DNA from: Haemonchus contortus
Lineage: Eukaryota; Nematoda; Chromadorea; Rhabditida; Trichostrongylidae
Length of the DNA: 64,000 bases
NCBI GenBank assembly: GCA_000469685.2
Contig: LS997564.1
Span: 10,080,591-10,144,590 of the forward strand
Direction of reading: 5' to 3'
Every line of letters begins with the position of its first letter. Position 1 is the stretch's first letter. Position numbers and translations under genes: made by a program. The notes beneath the pieces are model-generated. The model did no database searches. It had not been told where the DNA came from and saw only the letters and a program-made list of their open reading frames with translations. Below, piece after piece: positions 45,401-56,632 of the stretch.

Positions 45401-47771
45401 AGGATCGGTGTAGATTCATTCGCCAATAAGTATGGCCGCCCATACCGCTTTGTGCAAGCGTTAACAGGATCAGCTTCGCTAACTGGCGGAGATCCACCAT
45501 CAAAAGTCGACATAAGTGGTGTACAGTTGGCTGATGTACTACACGATGTTGTGAAGGCTATTCGCGATCGTGTTGGGGCACGTGTAAAACTCGTCCGTCA
45601 ATTAGTCGAATTAGGCAGGTGTATTTACATTTCGTTTCTAATATTGAGGTGTTGTCCTTGCGTAAAACTAAACAGGTGTGCTACAACCGAATGAGACATC
45701 GCTTTAGAATCTTCACCTATGGACGCTATACGGTCATTTGATGTGCCGTTAAAGATGGTAACACAGATTGCCTCCTTCAAGATGATTGATGAAGAAACGT
45801 TCATGGTAAGCTTCGTGAGCAAATAATTTCAGATAAAGGATGCTCAGTGCTTTCATTGGTATCTTAAAGTTCTTTCATTCAAATTTTCGTGAGGAACTTA
45901 CAAAGTTTTTACAGTCATCCGTGACGCCGAATCTGAGGATGCTTGCGACTCGAGAAAAGGGAGCATTCTTCTTTTTAGCAGTCATGGTGAATAAATTATC
46001 GGACCTCAAGTGGGTTTCTGCTTACCTTTTCTTTTAGCTCCCAAACTTGAGTATTGCTAAAATACTACCAAAACGAACAACAGTCTAATTGTCAAGTTCA
46101 AGCTCATTAAAATCCAAGTTGTGTGAGTTAGAGAGATTCAGAATAGGCCCATGTCTGATGGTGTTTGCAAATGGATCATCTAAACTTCATAGCGCATTTT
46201 ATTTTGAGAATTCAATGTTGTTCAATAACACCGTCGTTTGTTTGCACGGTAGCAGTTAAGCTCCAACAGTTCGAATCTAAGGAATTCAATTGCTGTTACA
46301 AGATTCGAATGGGGACTCCCAACTGCAAGCTGAAGAGAGGGCGGGGATCGTTGTTTGAGGCCTTCCACTCAAATGCGGAGCAAGAGTGAAGATTTCCATC
46401 CGGAGCCAGTGTGGGAAGTCGAAGTGGGAAGTAGGCTGAGTCGTGTATCATGTGTTAGAAAATGTGTTGGTCTGGGGCATCGTAATATATCCCTTTCAGG
46501 ATTTCAAAACAAAAAATTGCAGTGAGAATGTAATTCAGCTCTTTCTGACTGCCAAACTTGATTCAACGAACTTGATTCACTGTACAACAGCTCATAGTTG
46601 TCAAAGGAAGCAGTTGTGTAGTGAATCGAATATGGAATGAATACTGTTCCTCATTGTTATCGTTAGCCTTGCAAAAGGCATAATCTTCACTTATTTAGAG
46701 CGAGGTTTGAGAGAACTCAACCCCTAGTTCACATTATTCCAATCATTTTCGAGAAACTAGCTCAGTCAAGTCATGCTTAAAGGCACAGTTCACAATAATT
46801 CTAGGGTATTTGGTTTCGGACGAGAGGAAGTGATAGTCTGGGATGGTGCAAACGCGGCGAAGAAAACGCGAAATTCGGCGTATCCAGAGAAATGCAAGGT
46901 TACAAAATGAAGCAAAAGGGTTAGGGGTTGAACGAGAATTTGGTGACAGAACGTGTATTGATGAGGTATTCGGGCGAGCTGTCCAAATGTGTGTGCCACT
47001 GCGTATAGCTGGCTGTAGTAACTGCCTGCGTGTTGTGGCGTCTCGGTGCCCATGGTGCAACCTCTACAGCCTCTACAACGCCATGGGAACACAGCGACCC
47101 CACACGGCAATATTTCCGTGCAGCTACCTCGGAAGATGTGCCTGAAAGTTATGTTCATGCACCCTTTCAAGAATATTGAAATGTCAATGACTCACTTTGA
47201 TTCCTGAAACATTCTCCTTCTACTAGCACTGTCCCTGGCCATTGAAAGTGCCCATTTCAAGTTTTCTATGTTCAGAATTCACGCCCATATCATGTTACCT
47301 GTGGACTACCCCAAACAGTTACCGCTTTTTGGTGTCACGATCACTAAAAATGGAACAAAAGAATCGCCCCAGCAAGTGTTTACGTCGGCTGATTGCCATA
47401 TTGTAAAGGTATATGGAATCCTGATTCTTGTGAAGAAACGTACCAAAAATTATTATCGGTATCTTCTGAGCATAACGACGATTTCAGTCGCTGGAAAGGT
47501 ATATCAATGTCATAACGGAAGAAAATGTTGACTTGGATTCCATATTATTGCGACAATTGGCATATTTGACAAGTAGATGCGATGTTGTCGCCGATCTTGT
47601 CCCACAGTTCAACTCTGGAAGTAACACTCAGCGGCAACATCTGTACAGTAGGATGTCGAGGTGAGTTCGTCTCGTGTTTCTCTTCATATGTATATCCAAA
47701 TTCCACTTAGCTGTTATTCTTTTCTTTCGTTTTTCTAAAGATACATCGCACCGCGTTTGGTACTCCTTTGA
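39492..47771 (+). CDS. thoc-5: THO complex subunit 5
   Basis: THOC5 is part of the nuclear THO/TREX complex that couples transcription to mRNA export. Exons: 39492-39581, 39944-40069, 41109-41219, 41820-41905, 42337-42483, 42626-42740, 42908-43049, 43618-43707, 43774-43887, 43957-44050, 44141-44242, 45403-45614, 45708-45805, 45894-45986, (weak) 46837-46898, 47276-47408, 47488-47660, 47741-47771. Landmarks shared with animal THOC5 are HLQKEISRCLQFR, DEEIDLVPLDEFYAHAPEG, LARLTWEIAQRK, LPHDLSVLYVQAEAYRD, an acidic-basic segment, DSLFPGDDGTECPNP and IHAHIMLPVDYPKQLP. N-terminal coiled coils precede a C-terminal globular half. The intron after 45614 must use a GC donor. The basic exon 46837-46898 is placed only by phase and may be wrong. 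The start ATG follows a TCGACAG acceptor by 17 nt. AATAAA is at 47936-47941. Confidence 0.88.
40410..40654. mobile_element. piggyBac-like MITE with TTAA target duplication
   Basis: A 245-bp element in thoc-5 intron 2 is bounded by TTAA at 40406-40409 and 40655-40658. Its ends are CCCATTGCGTACCGC and the exact inverse GCGGTACGCAATGGG. A TTAA target and CCC...GGG termini are the hallmarks of piggyBac-type elements. The interior is GC-rich and non-coding, so it would depend on a transposase made elsewhere. Confidence 0.85.
43160..43215 (+). mobile_element. SINE fragment (copy 4) in thoc-5 intron 7
   Basis: ACGGCACCGCTACGATTCTG and the following GAATACAAGTCGATGCAGAG match the 3' part of the SINE at 62680-62730. 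Only about 55 bp can be recognised. Confidence 0.45.
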
Positions 47772-48509
47772 AAAGCGATTTTTCTTCGCTTCTGTTGGTT
47801 ATTTTAATGTTCAGCTCTACGCATTGGGATTTCGGAAGCTTTTTTTATGAGTTCTCAGTCAAGAATCTTCTGATACAGAGGCTTGCAGTGCGCTAGGTGT
47901 CACCTAAGTAAATCATTCGACGCAGTTGTCCCGGTAATAAATGCTTTACCCCATTTGTGTCAATTTTTCGAAATGATTCTCGGGGCAGCGTGCTAATATC
48001 AAAAAGGCAGCGATGCTCCCCATCGAAATAGGCATGTCAATAAAATGTTTTATCATATATGTTTATTTAACTGGAGTATTAAAAAAGGATCTCAAAAATG
48101 TCAGTGAACCCGTTTGACCGATTCTAGCAAGGCATAGTGCTTCAGAAGTGATAAAACTTTCGAAAAGATCTTGCGTGCTTTGGTAATTGAACTAGAAGGT
48201 TGTTTCCGTTTCGTTTTTATAGTGCCATGTCTCAGCCCTCCAAGTCTCATATTTTTTATTATTCATATGCTCGTCTACCTATTTTTACTTTCATATTTCC
48301 TTTTTTTTTTGAGAAGCTATTTTCCAGAGGACGTGATGACGATCTCCCATTTGCGTACTCTTCCGCAACAAACGCGTTCGCTTTCCAATAGCCTCATGCA
48401 TATTTAGTATGTTGCTCTTGTTGTTGTTATTAAATAATAAATTCTTATAAAGTACTGTATACTGGTAGTTGCCCAGTTTCACATGAGGCTCTCCAATTAC
48501 TTTAAGTTA
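47772..48509. other. 3' end of thoc-5 and spacer before Tc1
   Basis: Contains AATAAA at 47936-47941 and AT-rich sequence without supported exons. TA at 48508-48509 is the target duplication of the Tc1 element. Confidence 0.5.
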
Positions 48510-50099
48510 CAGTACTGGTCAGTGAAGTATGCGTTTTCACTTTTTCAAACATAACTTCCTCAAAACTCAAGCTTTCTGCTAGAAACTCAAACAGTAGAAA
48601 ACTTAGGCAGTTAGTAATATTATACTGTTGTGATGGCCCAGCAGCACATTTCTAAGCAGAACTGGCGCTTTATTTTCAAATCGCCCTCCAGCACACATTT
48701 CCACCTTCTATAACTTGTGGGTTTTTATTTTAAAAATTTCGGGTGGTTCTTAATGTTTTGAGTCATGTCATGCACCTACTACTTTACTAAGGCCATGGCA
48801 AGGCATTCCGGAATCCGTAACTTGCGGCAAGGCCAAGTTGATGCCATAATTCGTTGCTTCCTCAAAGGCTTAACATCAAGGCAAGTTTCGGAAATTCAAG
48901 GAGTGTCAATTAGATGTGTTCAAAGGATTTGGAAGAAATATAAGGACACGGGGTCGGTAGGAGTCAAAAAACACCCAGGAGCAGCGAGAACCACGTCTCG
49001 TCTTGTCGGCAGGAACATTGTGCGGCTCGCAAGGAATGACCCGCGTCTCAGTGCAGCCAAGATTCTTCGCGAAATATCGGCGCTCGAAGGACCGAACCCA
49101 TCTTCGAGCACTGTAAAACGTCGCTTGAGAGAGGCCGGTTTGTTTGGACGGCGTCCAGTAAAGAAACCACTGATTTCCGCCAAGAATTGCAAAGTGCGTC
49201 TCGACTGGGCTCAAGCTCAGAAGAACTGGACCGTTCAGCAGTGGCGTAAGGTCATCTGGAGCGATGAATCGAAGTTTTTGCTGCTCGGGACGGATGGAAT
49301 CAAGTTTGTGCGACGTCCTGTCGATACCAGATACCATCCGAGTTGCCAGCTGCCGACCGTGAAGGGTGGTGGAGGTTCGGTGATGGTCCGCGGTAGCTCC
49401 TGTGGCAAAGGAGTTGGTCCCCTTCATCGGACTGAAGGTAAGGTGGATGCGAAGATGTACCTTAATATCATGAAGACTGTTATCTGGCCGTTTGTACGCA
49501 GTACTGCCCGCAGTGGCTTCATTTTCCAACAGGACAACGACCCGAAACACAAATCGAAGCTGCTCACCAAATGGTTCAGCGACAACAACGTCCCTCTGCT
49601 GACGTGGCCGTCGCAGTCTCCCGATCTGAATCCCATCGAACATCTATGGGAAAGACTTGAGCATCAAGTAAAAGGTCTCAGGGCTCGAAATGAGGGCGAA
49701 AAGTTCCTTCAGCTGAAGACAGCATGGGAGAACATCCCACAGGAGGAGATCGACAAACTCATCGAGTCCATTCCACGCCGATGTCAAGCGGTCATTGACG
49801 CTAGAGGTTATGCGACAAAGTATTAATGCTGTAGTTGTTATATTGATATTATACAAGTTGTTCCGTTGAGAAAATGGAAATCCAGACAGATTAAAGATTT
49901 TACAGGTATGATGGTGTTTGGCCACAAAATGATGTAAATTCTTTTAAAATATTTCATAATTCACTTAGACAGCTGAGAACTTGCTCCCTCATCACATTCA
50001 TTGATAGGCATTAACTATAAAAAAATCAGATGAAAAGATGGACATTTGGAGAAGTTACGTTTGAAAAAGTGAAAACGCATACTTCACTGACCGGTACTG
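48510..50099 (+). mobile_element. Tc1-family transposon, near intact
   Basis: A 1590-bp element flanked by TA (48508-48509 and 50100-50101). The inverted repeats are about 47 bp, starting CAGTACTGGTCAGTGAAGTA on the left and CAGTACCGGTCAG on the inverted right end, with two differences seen by eye. C. elegans Tc1 is 1610 bp with 54-bp ends, so size and layout agree. It holds one full-length transposase frame. Confidence 0.95.
48765..49826 (+). CDS. Tc1-like transposase (DD34E)
   Basis: A single uninterrupted frame of 353 codons; an internal ATG at 48795 (MARHSGIRNLRQGQ) would give 343, exactly the length known for C. elegans Tc1A. The N-terminal paired-type helix-turn-helix (LTSRQVSEIQGVSIRCVQRI) and the linker KKHPGAART bind the inverted repeats. 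The catalytic triad is complete: Asp in WSDESKF, Asp in QQDNDPKH, Glu in PIEHLWE, with 34 residues between the last two. The enzyme cuts and pastes the element at TA sites in the nucleus. One oddity: the usual GGSVMVWG block reads GGSVMVRG, and the next residues GSSC also depart from the usual GCFS, so it may be weakened or dead. A 245-codon frame on the other strand is only its shadow. Confidence 0.95.
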   Translation: MSCTYYFTKAMARHSGIRNLRQGQVDAIIRCFLKGLTSRQVSEIQGVSIRCVQRIWKKYKDTGSVGVKKHPGAARTTSRLVGRNIVRLARNDPRLSAAKILREISALEGPNPSSSTVKRRLREAGLFGRRPVKKPLISAKNCKVRLDWAQAQKNWTVQQWRKVIWSDESKFLLLGTDGIKFVRRPVDTRYHPSCQLPTVKGGGGSVMVRGSSCGKGVGPLHRTEGKVDAKMYLNIMKTVIWPFVRSTARSGFIFQQDNDPKHKSKLLTKWFSDNNVPLLTWPSQSPDLNPIEHLWERLEHQVKGLRARNEGEKFLQLKTAWENIPQEEIDKLIESIPRRCQAVIDARGYATKY

Positions 50100-53047
50100 T
50101 ACATGCTTATCTAAAGGTAAAGGTACACTGTACTAGCGGGATAATTCATATTGCTACATAAAATGCAGGAGAATACTAGTCACACTAAAATTGAACGGAT
50201 TTACAAAAGGACATCACGCGGAGATCGCTCCCTGGACTTTTGACTGAGTACTTTGTTCAGTACGTGAGGGCTACCGAGGCGAGGGATCGCTCACTCGGAA
50301 GTGCCGAGAGATCGCTGTTCTATGAAGCGGAGGAAGTTCGAACGCATAACAACTCAGTGGGCACCAAGCGAGATAATGTGGCCATAACAGCAGCGGAGCT
50401 CTCAAAACTGTCCCTGCTATGAACAGGATCAGCAGTAGAATCATGGCGGTAAGGAAAGGCACGGAAATGAATCACAGGGCAACACCGCAAACCGGCTGCC
50501 CCGAGTACAAAAAGGACAAGTTCTATCTAACGATGCCACTTGATCAGTCCAGTAGGGACTATTTCACCATTATAGGTGAGTAGACACGTTAGCAACGATC
50601 AGGGAGGCCTAAAAGGGAGACCGATCACGCTGTATTTGGAGTAAAGGTAGCCATTTTCGGATTCGCCCGTTCAATTCGTAAACTGTAGTTCAAAAAAGCC
50701 TCTGGTAGATTGAGCAGAGACGAAGCAGTCGCCTACGTAATGGCAGTAGAGGGCAAGACTCTTATCCAGAGTGGACTTTTTCTAGTTGTACATGTGCACA
50801 GTAGCTACCACTCGTGCCAGTCGGCGACTAATAATAAATAACTTGAATTGCTCGAGGTAGTGCCCTGACTGGAATATAGAGCAGTAAAGATATTCCTCGA
50901 CCAGAGCCGTCACTTGAGAGACTGAGTGTCCTTACATACTTATTCACTGGCCCTGCATTTTCATCCGATAGTTCGTAAGTGGCAGTGGCGCCTCCGTTCG
51001 GCACATTGCGTACGGGAAAGTAACGCCGAATGTTTCTTTGCCGTGGTTCTTTCCTGATGGGGTCTTCTGCTGGTGGGTCAGGGGACTTCGTGGTGTTACT
51101 GAGATAGACGGTGTATGCAAGATAATTCTGCTAGTACGAGTTTAACAGCTATCATTGGCACCTCCTATGCGACTTGTATGAGGCGAAAATGAAAATCCAA
51201 AGGATCAAGGGAGAGTGCGGGGTGCTTAGTGAATGTTTGTGTATTTCAGCTGGAGATGACCGAGCAAAGAAGGGTTTTTGCACTTCAGACACGCCTAGTG
51301 CTTTACTCAGCTCTACATCTATCCAAACCCCAATCAAACAGCAACATTTGTGTTACAGGATGTTGAAAGTGGGTGGTCGGTGCTTATTACGCCTCACAAA
51401 AGAGAAAATACAAAAGACAGAGCTGTACACTAGAGGCAGGAGTAGGGTGAAGAATGATGGGGGAGGGAATCGTGGGAAGGTTCGACTCTGCTGTATGTAC
51501 GTGACTACGTTCCTTTTGGTAGCAGCGAAGCAGTTCTGTGGAGCCTGAAGACCACCCAGGCCTTCACGATACTGCGACCTATCGGTTGTGTTGGTCGATA
51601 CTAAAACCTTGATCTAAAACTGATAGCACTTTTTCCAAGAGAATTATGACGACAATAACAGTAACTTTAGGTGTTATCGACTCAGGTCCCAACTACTATG
51701 AGTTTCAATGGTAGTGTCCACAATAGCGGTGAAAACTGTGCGTTGTGAACACGGCACTTGGTTCCAGATCTTTAAATCTACTGAACTTATTCTGAAGTGT
51801 TACTTCGACACTTGAACCGATAGAATTGCGAAAAAAAACCTTTTATTCAGACACGATCTTCCTCCAATATCCTTGACAAGCATTTGATTAACGACGAGTA
51901 AGCCTAAGCTGAGGTTTTAAATGTCTATTTACGAAAATGAATCCCAAGTTTACTTGACTTCTAGGCTCTGACAAAGGCGATAAGAACAAAATGTTAGATG
52001 AACGAAAGTCGCAACATCCTGACCGAAGCTCTGAAAAAACATCTTCTACACTTGAATCTTTTACCACATTCGACCAGAATTAGCCAAAAATCTTTAGTGG
52101 TCTACCGTCTCACCTTCGCCATTCGCTATATAACTAATAAGTATCTATTTAGGTATCCGTTTATGTTACCGAAACTTACCCTCTCACAGCTGCGCTATCA
52201 GTTATAGGCTCAGTCGACTTGTAAACTGATAGCGGCACTTTTTAGAACTTTATTATGACTGTCTGTAGCTGTTTGCCATTTGCTACTTCTCCTCTACATT
52301 GGTCTAAGGACTTAATGTTCCACAGTGCAAATTCTTATTCCTTTTTTTAGACAGCTCCTGAATCTCCTACCTCTCCCCCTAAGCTTGAATTACTGCCTCT
52401 ATGCCCAGTCGAAGCTCGGGGACGAGCTTGCTGTGAGGAGTGATCGTACCCTCGCTACTTCCTTTTTGGGTGGACGAGGCAGTTGCCTAAACCGCTACGC
52501 GACACTGCTCAGCACGACTACATAAGCAGCTGTTTACTGTAAGCCGGGCCTCGCTCGCTCGATTCCTCTACATCGATACTACCTGAGAGCTCAGTACGGG
52601 CGTATCTCTTTTCTCTATATTTCTCTTTCATTCTCATCCGTTTCGATTATTCATTCTCTTCTGAAAGAGGACAAGCGTCCATGAAGTTCCCACAAACTCA
52701 CGCCCAAATGAGCTTAGACACTGTTCTAACTGGGTTCAATAAAGCTGAGCTGTTGGGTTTGGCTAAAGCTGTTTTCCTCGGCTACGAGAGGTTATCTTTG
52801 CCGAGCTTGTTCATGAAAGTCAGATTCCCATCTATCAAAGTCACATGGACCCTGCTACAAGGTGCCGAAAAATCGCCGAAGCGCCCATTTCGGCGCTAAC
52901 GGGAAGCCCCCGCACAGCCGCGCCGCATTCGACGAATAGAATTTTAAGTGGATTGAACCGGAATCGTCGCCTCTCCCCGTACATCAGCTGTTGTCGCTAT
53001 TCGATTTCCTCTGTAGAAATACCACAAAATATCGTATATTTCAGGTA
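50100..53047. other. Intergenic region with LINE remnant
   Basis: Apart from the retrotransposon remnant described separately, no gene is supported. Sequences near 51617 and 52221 both read AAACTGATAGC...CACTTTTT and may be two ends of an old repeat. Open frames at 51174-51548 and 52681-52899 have no recognisable motif. TTTCAG ends at 53044 just before the next start. Confidence 0.4.
50330..50780 (+). pseudogene. Remnant of a non-LTR retrotransposon endonuclease
   Basis: Translated pieces read MNRISSRIMAVRKGTEMN, then PQTGCPEYKKDKFYLTMPLD and DYFTIIGE. They correspond to the segment of LINE AP-endonucleases that reads '..NRISDRIMAVR..APQTGCPE..KDEFY...D..TIAGDLNGHVG'. A weaker FGFARSIR-like piece follows about 80 bp later. 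Stops and shifts interrupt it and the reverse transcriptase is not present nearby. In this family the domain nicks the target DNA for insertion; here it is a fossil. Confidence 0.6.
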
Positions 53048-54729
53048 ATGCGGTTGTACATATCCTTATTAGGCTTCTCATTGATGTTAATGAGTTGTAA
53101 TGCTCAAACTTGGATGACTGGCGATAACTCAACCATAACAGGATGCAGGTATTGACCATTTCCATATTTTTTTCAAAAAAGTGTTTGCTGATTTTTGTAC
53201 TTTTGGCTCAACTGTTTTTGTCATCTTATCTATTGTGAACTATAATTGAGCAGTTTAATTGCTGATTGAAAATGCAAATCGATAAAAGCGTTGAACTGGG
53301 AATGGAAAGGGTGGGAAATAGGCTTTGGAGGAGCTCCACATGCATATTTCAAATTGCAGCTACTTTTTTTGGTTTCTATCGTGCTATCAGTCGTTCAAGA
53401 GTTCTATCAGCATGTGCAGAAATCATGGAAGTAGTTGACAAAAATTTGGGCCTACAAACCTTACGCTCCTGCATTTTACCTTGTGATATGAGAACAAATT
53501 GGCAAAAATGGTTTTTTAAAGTCGTGTCATACCGAATTTTCCAGAGAATTACCTCGTGACAATGGGTTAGGTCGTTCTGGGTAAGGTCTCAACAGTTATC
53601 AATCATTTTAGCACACATTGTGCCTTGAACGATGATGATTTATCGTGTTGGAATTCGACGGCAAACTTTTTTACTAAGATGCTGATTGGACAGCTACGGC
53701 ATTACATTGCCGTTCAGGTGATTTTCACAATTAGGGACATTAATCAGCTCCACAAATCCCCTATGACTCTAATGCCCTCTGCTTCAGGTAGATATAGATC
53801 AATGGCATCGACGACATGGCAAACCTGATGGCCAAGATATGGATATAGTTAGTTTCTTTTCAATTAACTTTCCTTTGTGCTTTTGATTTTCCTTCATGCT
53901 TTCTCCCTTTTTCCATCCTGGCCGGAAGTAAGTCATCTTACAGCCCATTTAGAGTTCCACAACAGAATCACTCTATTTATTTGCACTGGTTTTCATTTCA
54001 TTAATGTTGTTTTGCAGGGTGAATAGTTTCTACAAAAGTAATTGGAGCATGTCTTCAGGTTGGAGCATCGATTGAACAGTCCTTCTTAAGTGAGCTTCAT
54101 CCGAAGGACATACTAACAAATACGACTGTTATCAAAGTTGCTAAAGTACTCAGTGATAGGATTCGAGACGTAGGTTTTTTCCTCGTTAGCGGTCAGAATT
54201 ACGCTAACATTCAGTGAGTAGCTCTTAAATATCGGGGAGCTGCTGGCTGATTGTCTTTTAATGGATAGCGATGAAATAATTGGAATCATGTCTCTTTAAC
54301 TTTTTTTCTGAGCTTCTCTATCAAAGTAGTTCTCTAAGCTTATCGGAGTTCTTCCTATTCGTTCTGAACCACGTACACCTTTGTAGACTTGCTTCTAACC
54401 AACAACATTGTTTTCTAAAATGTTAATAATTTCCGAACTACTTGTCGGAAAAACTTTTTTATAGGTGTCAGATCACGTCATTACGTGGGTGCCGCATTTT
54501 CAGTGCCCGGTTCCATGTGAATACCGTTACAATAACTACAAGAACTTATTCATTGCATCGGTAGGAAGATATGTTGGGAAATTAGCATTGGAATTATTAA
54601 TCGTCGAAAATATTCGTGTTTCAGATGGTTTTAAATGTGTGCCTTGTACTGGCCGTCATACCATTTATGATACGCCTTATTCGCCACGAAAATGAGTGGG
54701 GTAGCGAATCGCGATTAATATCCACTTAA
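53048..54729 (+). CDS. Cysteine-rich type I membrane protein, family unknown
   Basis: Seven exons (53048-53148, 53334-53555, 53612-53717, 53788-53847, 54059-54169, 54465-54560, 54625-54729) join in phase to 266 residues. A signal peptide MRLYISLLGFSLMLMSCNAQ opens the protein 3 nt after a TTTCAG acceptor. The ectodomain of about 210 residues has paired cysteines (GCSSTC, RSCILPCDM, HCALNDDDLSCW, QCPVPCEYRYNN) and sequons such as NST. The pattern C-x2-PC-[DE]-x-R/Y occurs twice, at RSCILPCDMR and QCPVPCEYR. One transmembrane segment, MVLNVCLVLAVIPFMI, is followed by a short tail RLIRHENEWGSESRLIST. The exon at 53334 can also begin three bases earlier (GAGGAG acceptor), adding one Arg. I do not recognise a family. 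AATAAA is at 55528-55533. Confidence 0.72.
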
Positions 54730-56632
54730 GGATGGAAAATTCAAGTAAGTTGTCCTTTCATCGCTCTACCTGATTGATTTTATGATCTGATTCACTTTTT
54801 CTCGGTGTTTGCAGAGTTTTGGTATTTCACTGGCTCAAGTAATGGTGTGAAGCCTGCATTGAAGGAAAGTGTTCGCTAACCATTTCCATCTTCATTACCG
54901 ATTTTATCAAGCTACTTACAAGAGTACCCCATTACTTGCACATCTGTACATCGTTATTTAGCCTTATCGACGTATAACGTCCTCTCACAAATAATTTTTA
55001 GTTATATTCTATGATCAGTATGTGAATAACATTCCGCTTTAATCATTTGCTAGGCATTGCTTTACAACTTATAGTATTAACAAGCTTTTGTCAGTAATCT
55101 AGTAATGCACCTTTTTTGTTAACCATTTTTTATTTTACAGAAAGCATTCAGCGAAATAACACTGTCTTTTTTTCTTGGTGTTAGCTCGAGTTGATTGGGA
55201 TTTTTTTCTTTGAGTAGCCCTATAGTCATTTATCATTTTTAATGGATCAGTATTTTTCCATAAGTCAGTTTGATTCAGTGAATGGTACCCTAAAGGAGTT
55301 GAACGCGGTTGTTCATTTATAGGAAATGCTTCATCTTGTTATTCCTGTCTACCTTGTTCATACACATTTCACTTTGCATACTTTCCTCCAAGCAGTCTTT
55401 TGTTTCCTATGGTGGCTATCGCTCACTTTCTAAGCCTCTGTTGTTTGCGGCACTTCTCTTAATTATTTTTATGGGCTACTTATGAAATTTGCTCACGCTA
55501 TTCTATTCCTCCTTGCCATTTTTTATGAATAAATAAAGTATTTCTTGCCTCGTATGTTGTGTCAACTTGCAAGCTTTATGTTAGGTATCCAACCTGAACT
55601 GCTATTTGAACATCTGAAACGGTTTAGTGAAACAGTCGTATACGTTAGGTATGGCTTCGGAAGCATGGCGTACAGAAACGTGTCATTTAGTGAGGCCATA
55701 GCATTGGTACTGCCCATTCATTGTCATTTCCACAGAGTATTTCCTTTTGATTGTTTTCTTTCTAACATGGTGATGCTTTTACCAAACAACACGTTCGGTT
55801 TGTAGTGCTTGTTAGGGAAGTATCACGGTGGAGGGGAGCATTTGTCATATAGTTTTTCGCACGTAATTTTTGAGGTACCTGTCGAATTGCTTAGCAAATC
55901 AGAATACTCGGCCGAATTTTGACATTTCCCCATTCAAGAACGAAAAAGGGAGTTATGAATGGGTAGTGACCCCAATCGATATTGGTCGATATCGTTGTGT
56001 TTTGCTTATAATTCAGCAAAACTCCTAGGTATCCCCTCTACTCCCTCCAGTTTGAACGCTTAACAATAGAAGGTGACTGAAAAACAAATAGTTTTGGTCG
56101 TTACCATTTGAGAGAAGTTCCCATCATACCTCCTTTGCATCGTGAAAGATTCAACTCACCAGCCAAAAAAAGTAGAGAATGCTGAGCCATTTAGACAATG
56201 ACGGTTAAGACGATATCGACTTGTATCGATTAGTCGATGTTGATCGCTAGTGTATACCTTATTATACCTCCTCCTTTGAACTTTGAGTGCTCAGCATCTT
56301 TAGTAATGGAAACTATGAACTCTATGACATTGTGAAGGACTTAGGAATAGATTTTCCAAGTGAGGCTCATCTTTTGGGTACAGCCTACATTCATCGCGCT
56401 ATTCCTTCTTGTTCTCAGATGTCTTGATCAATGATTTTGCGGACAGATAAGCTTGTTTAGGGTAAAGAAGGGCAGTACTAAGGTCATAACTCCAGCTTTT
56501 ACATACACTTTTTTCTTCATCAAAATTCTTACTTTTTGGTAATGGTGATGCATCTAGACTGCTCGCCTGCTTCTCTCTTTCATGATTTTCTTTGCCAAGA
56601 TATATTAGAAATATACCAATTCTGCAGGCATC
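54730..56632. other. Intergenic spacer
   Basis: AT-rich 3' sequence with overlapping AATAAA signals near 55528-55537. The 86-codon frame at 55545-55805 starts after these signals and has no motif. TTCTGCAG ends at 56627, five bases before the next start codon. Confidence 0.45.

Noticed and set aside
48906..49643. 245-codon minus-strand open frame
   Set aside because: Exact antisense shadow of the Tc1 transposase, whose motifs are clear on the + strand.
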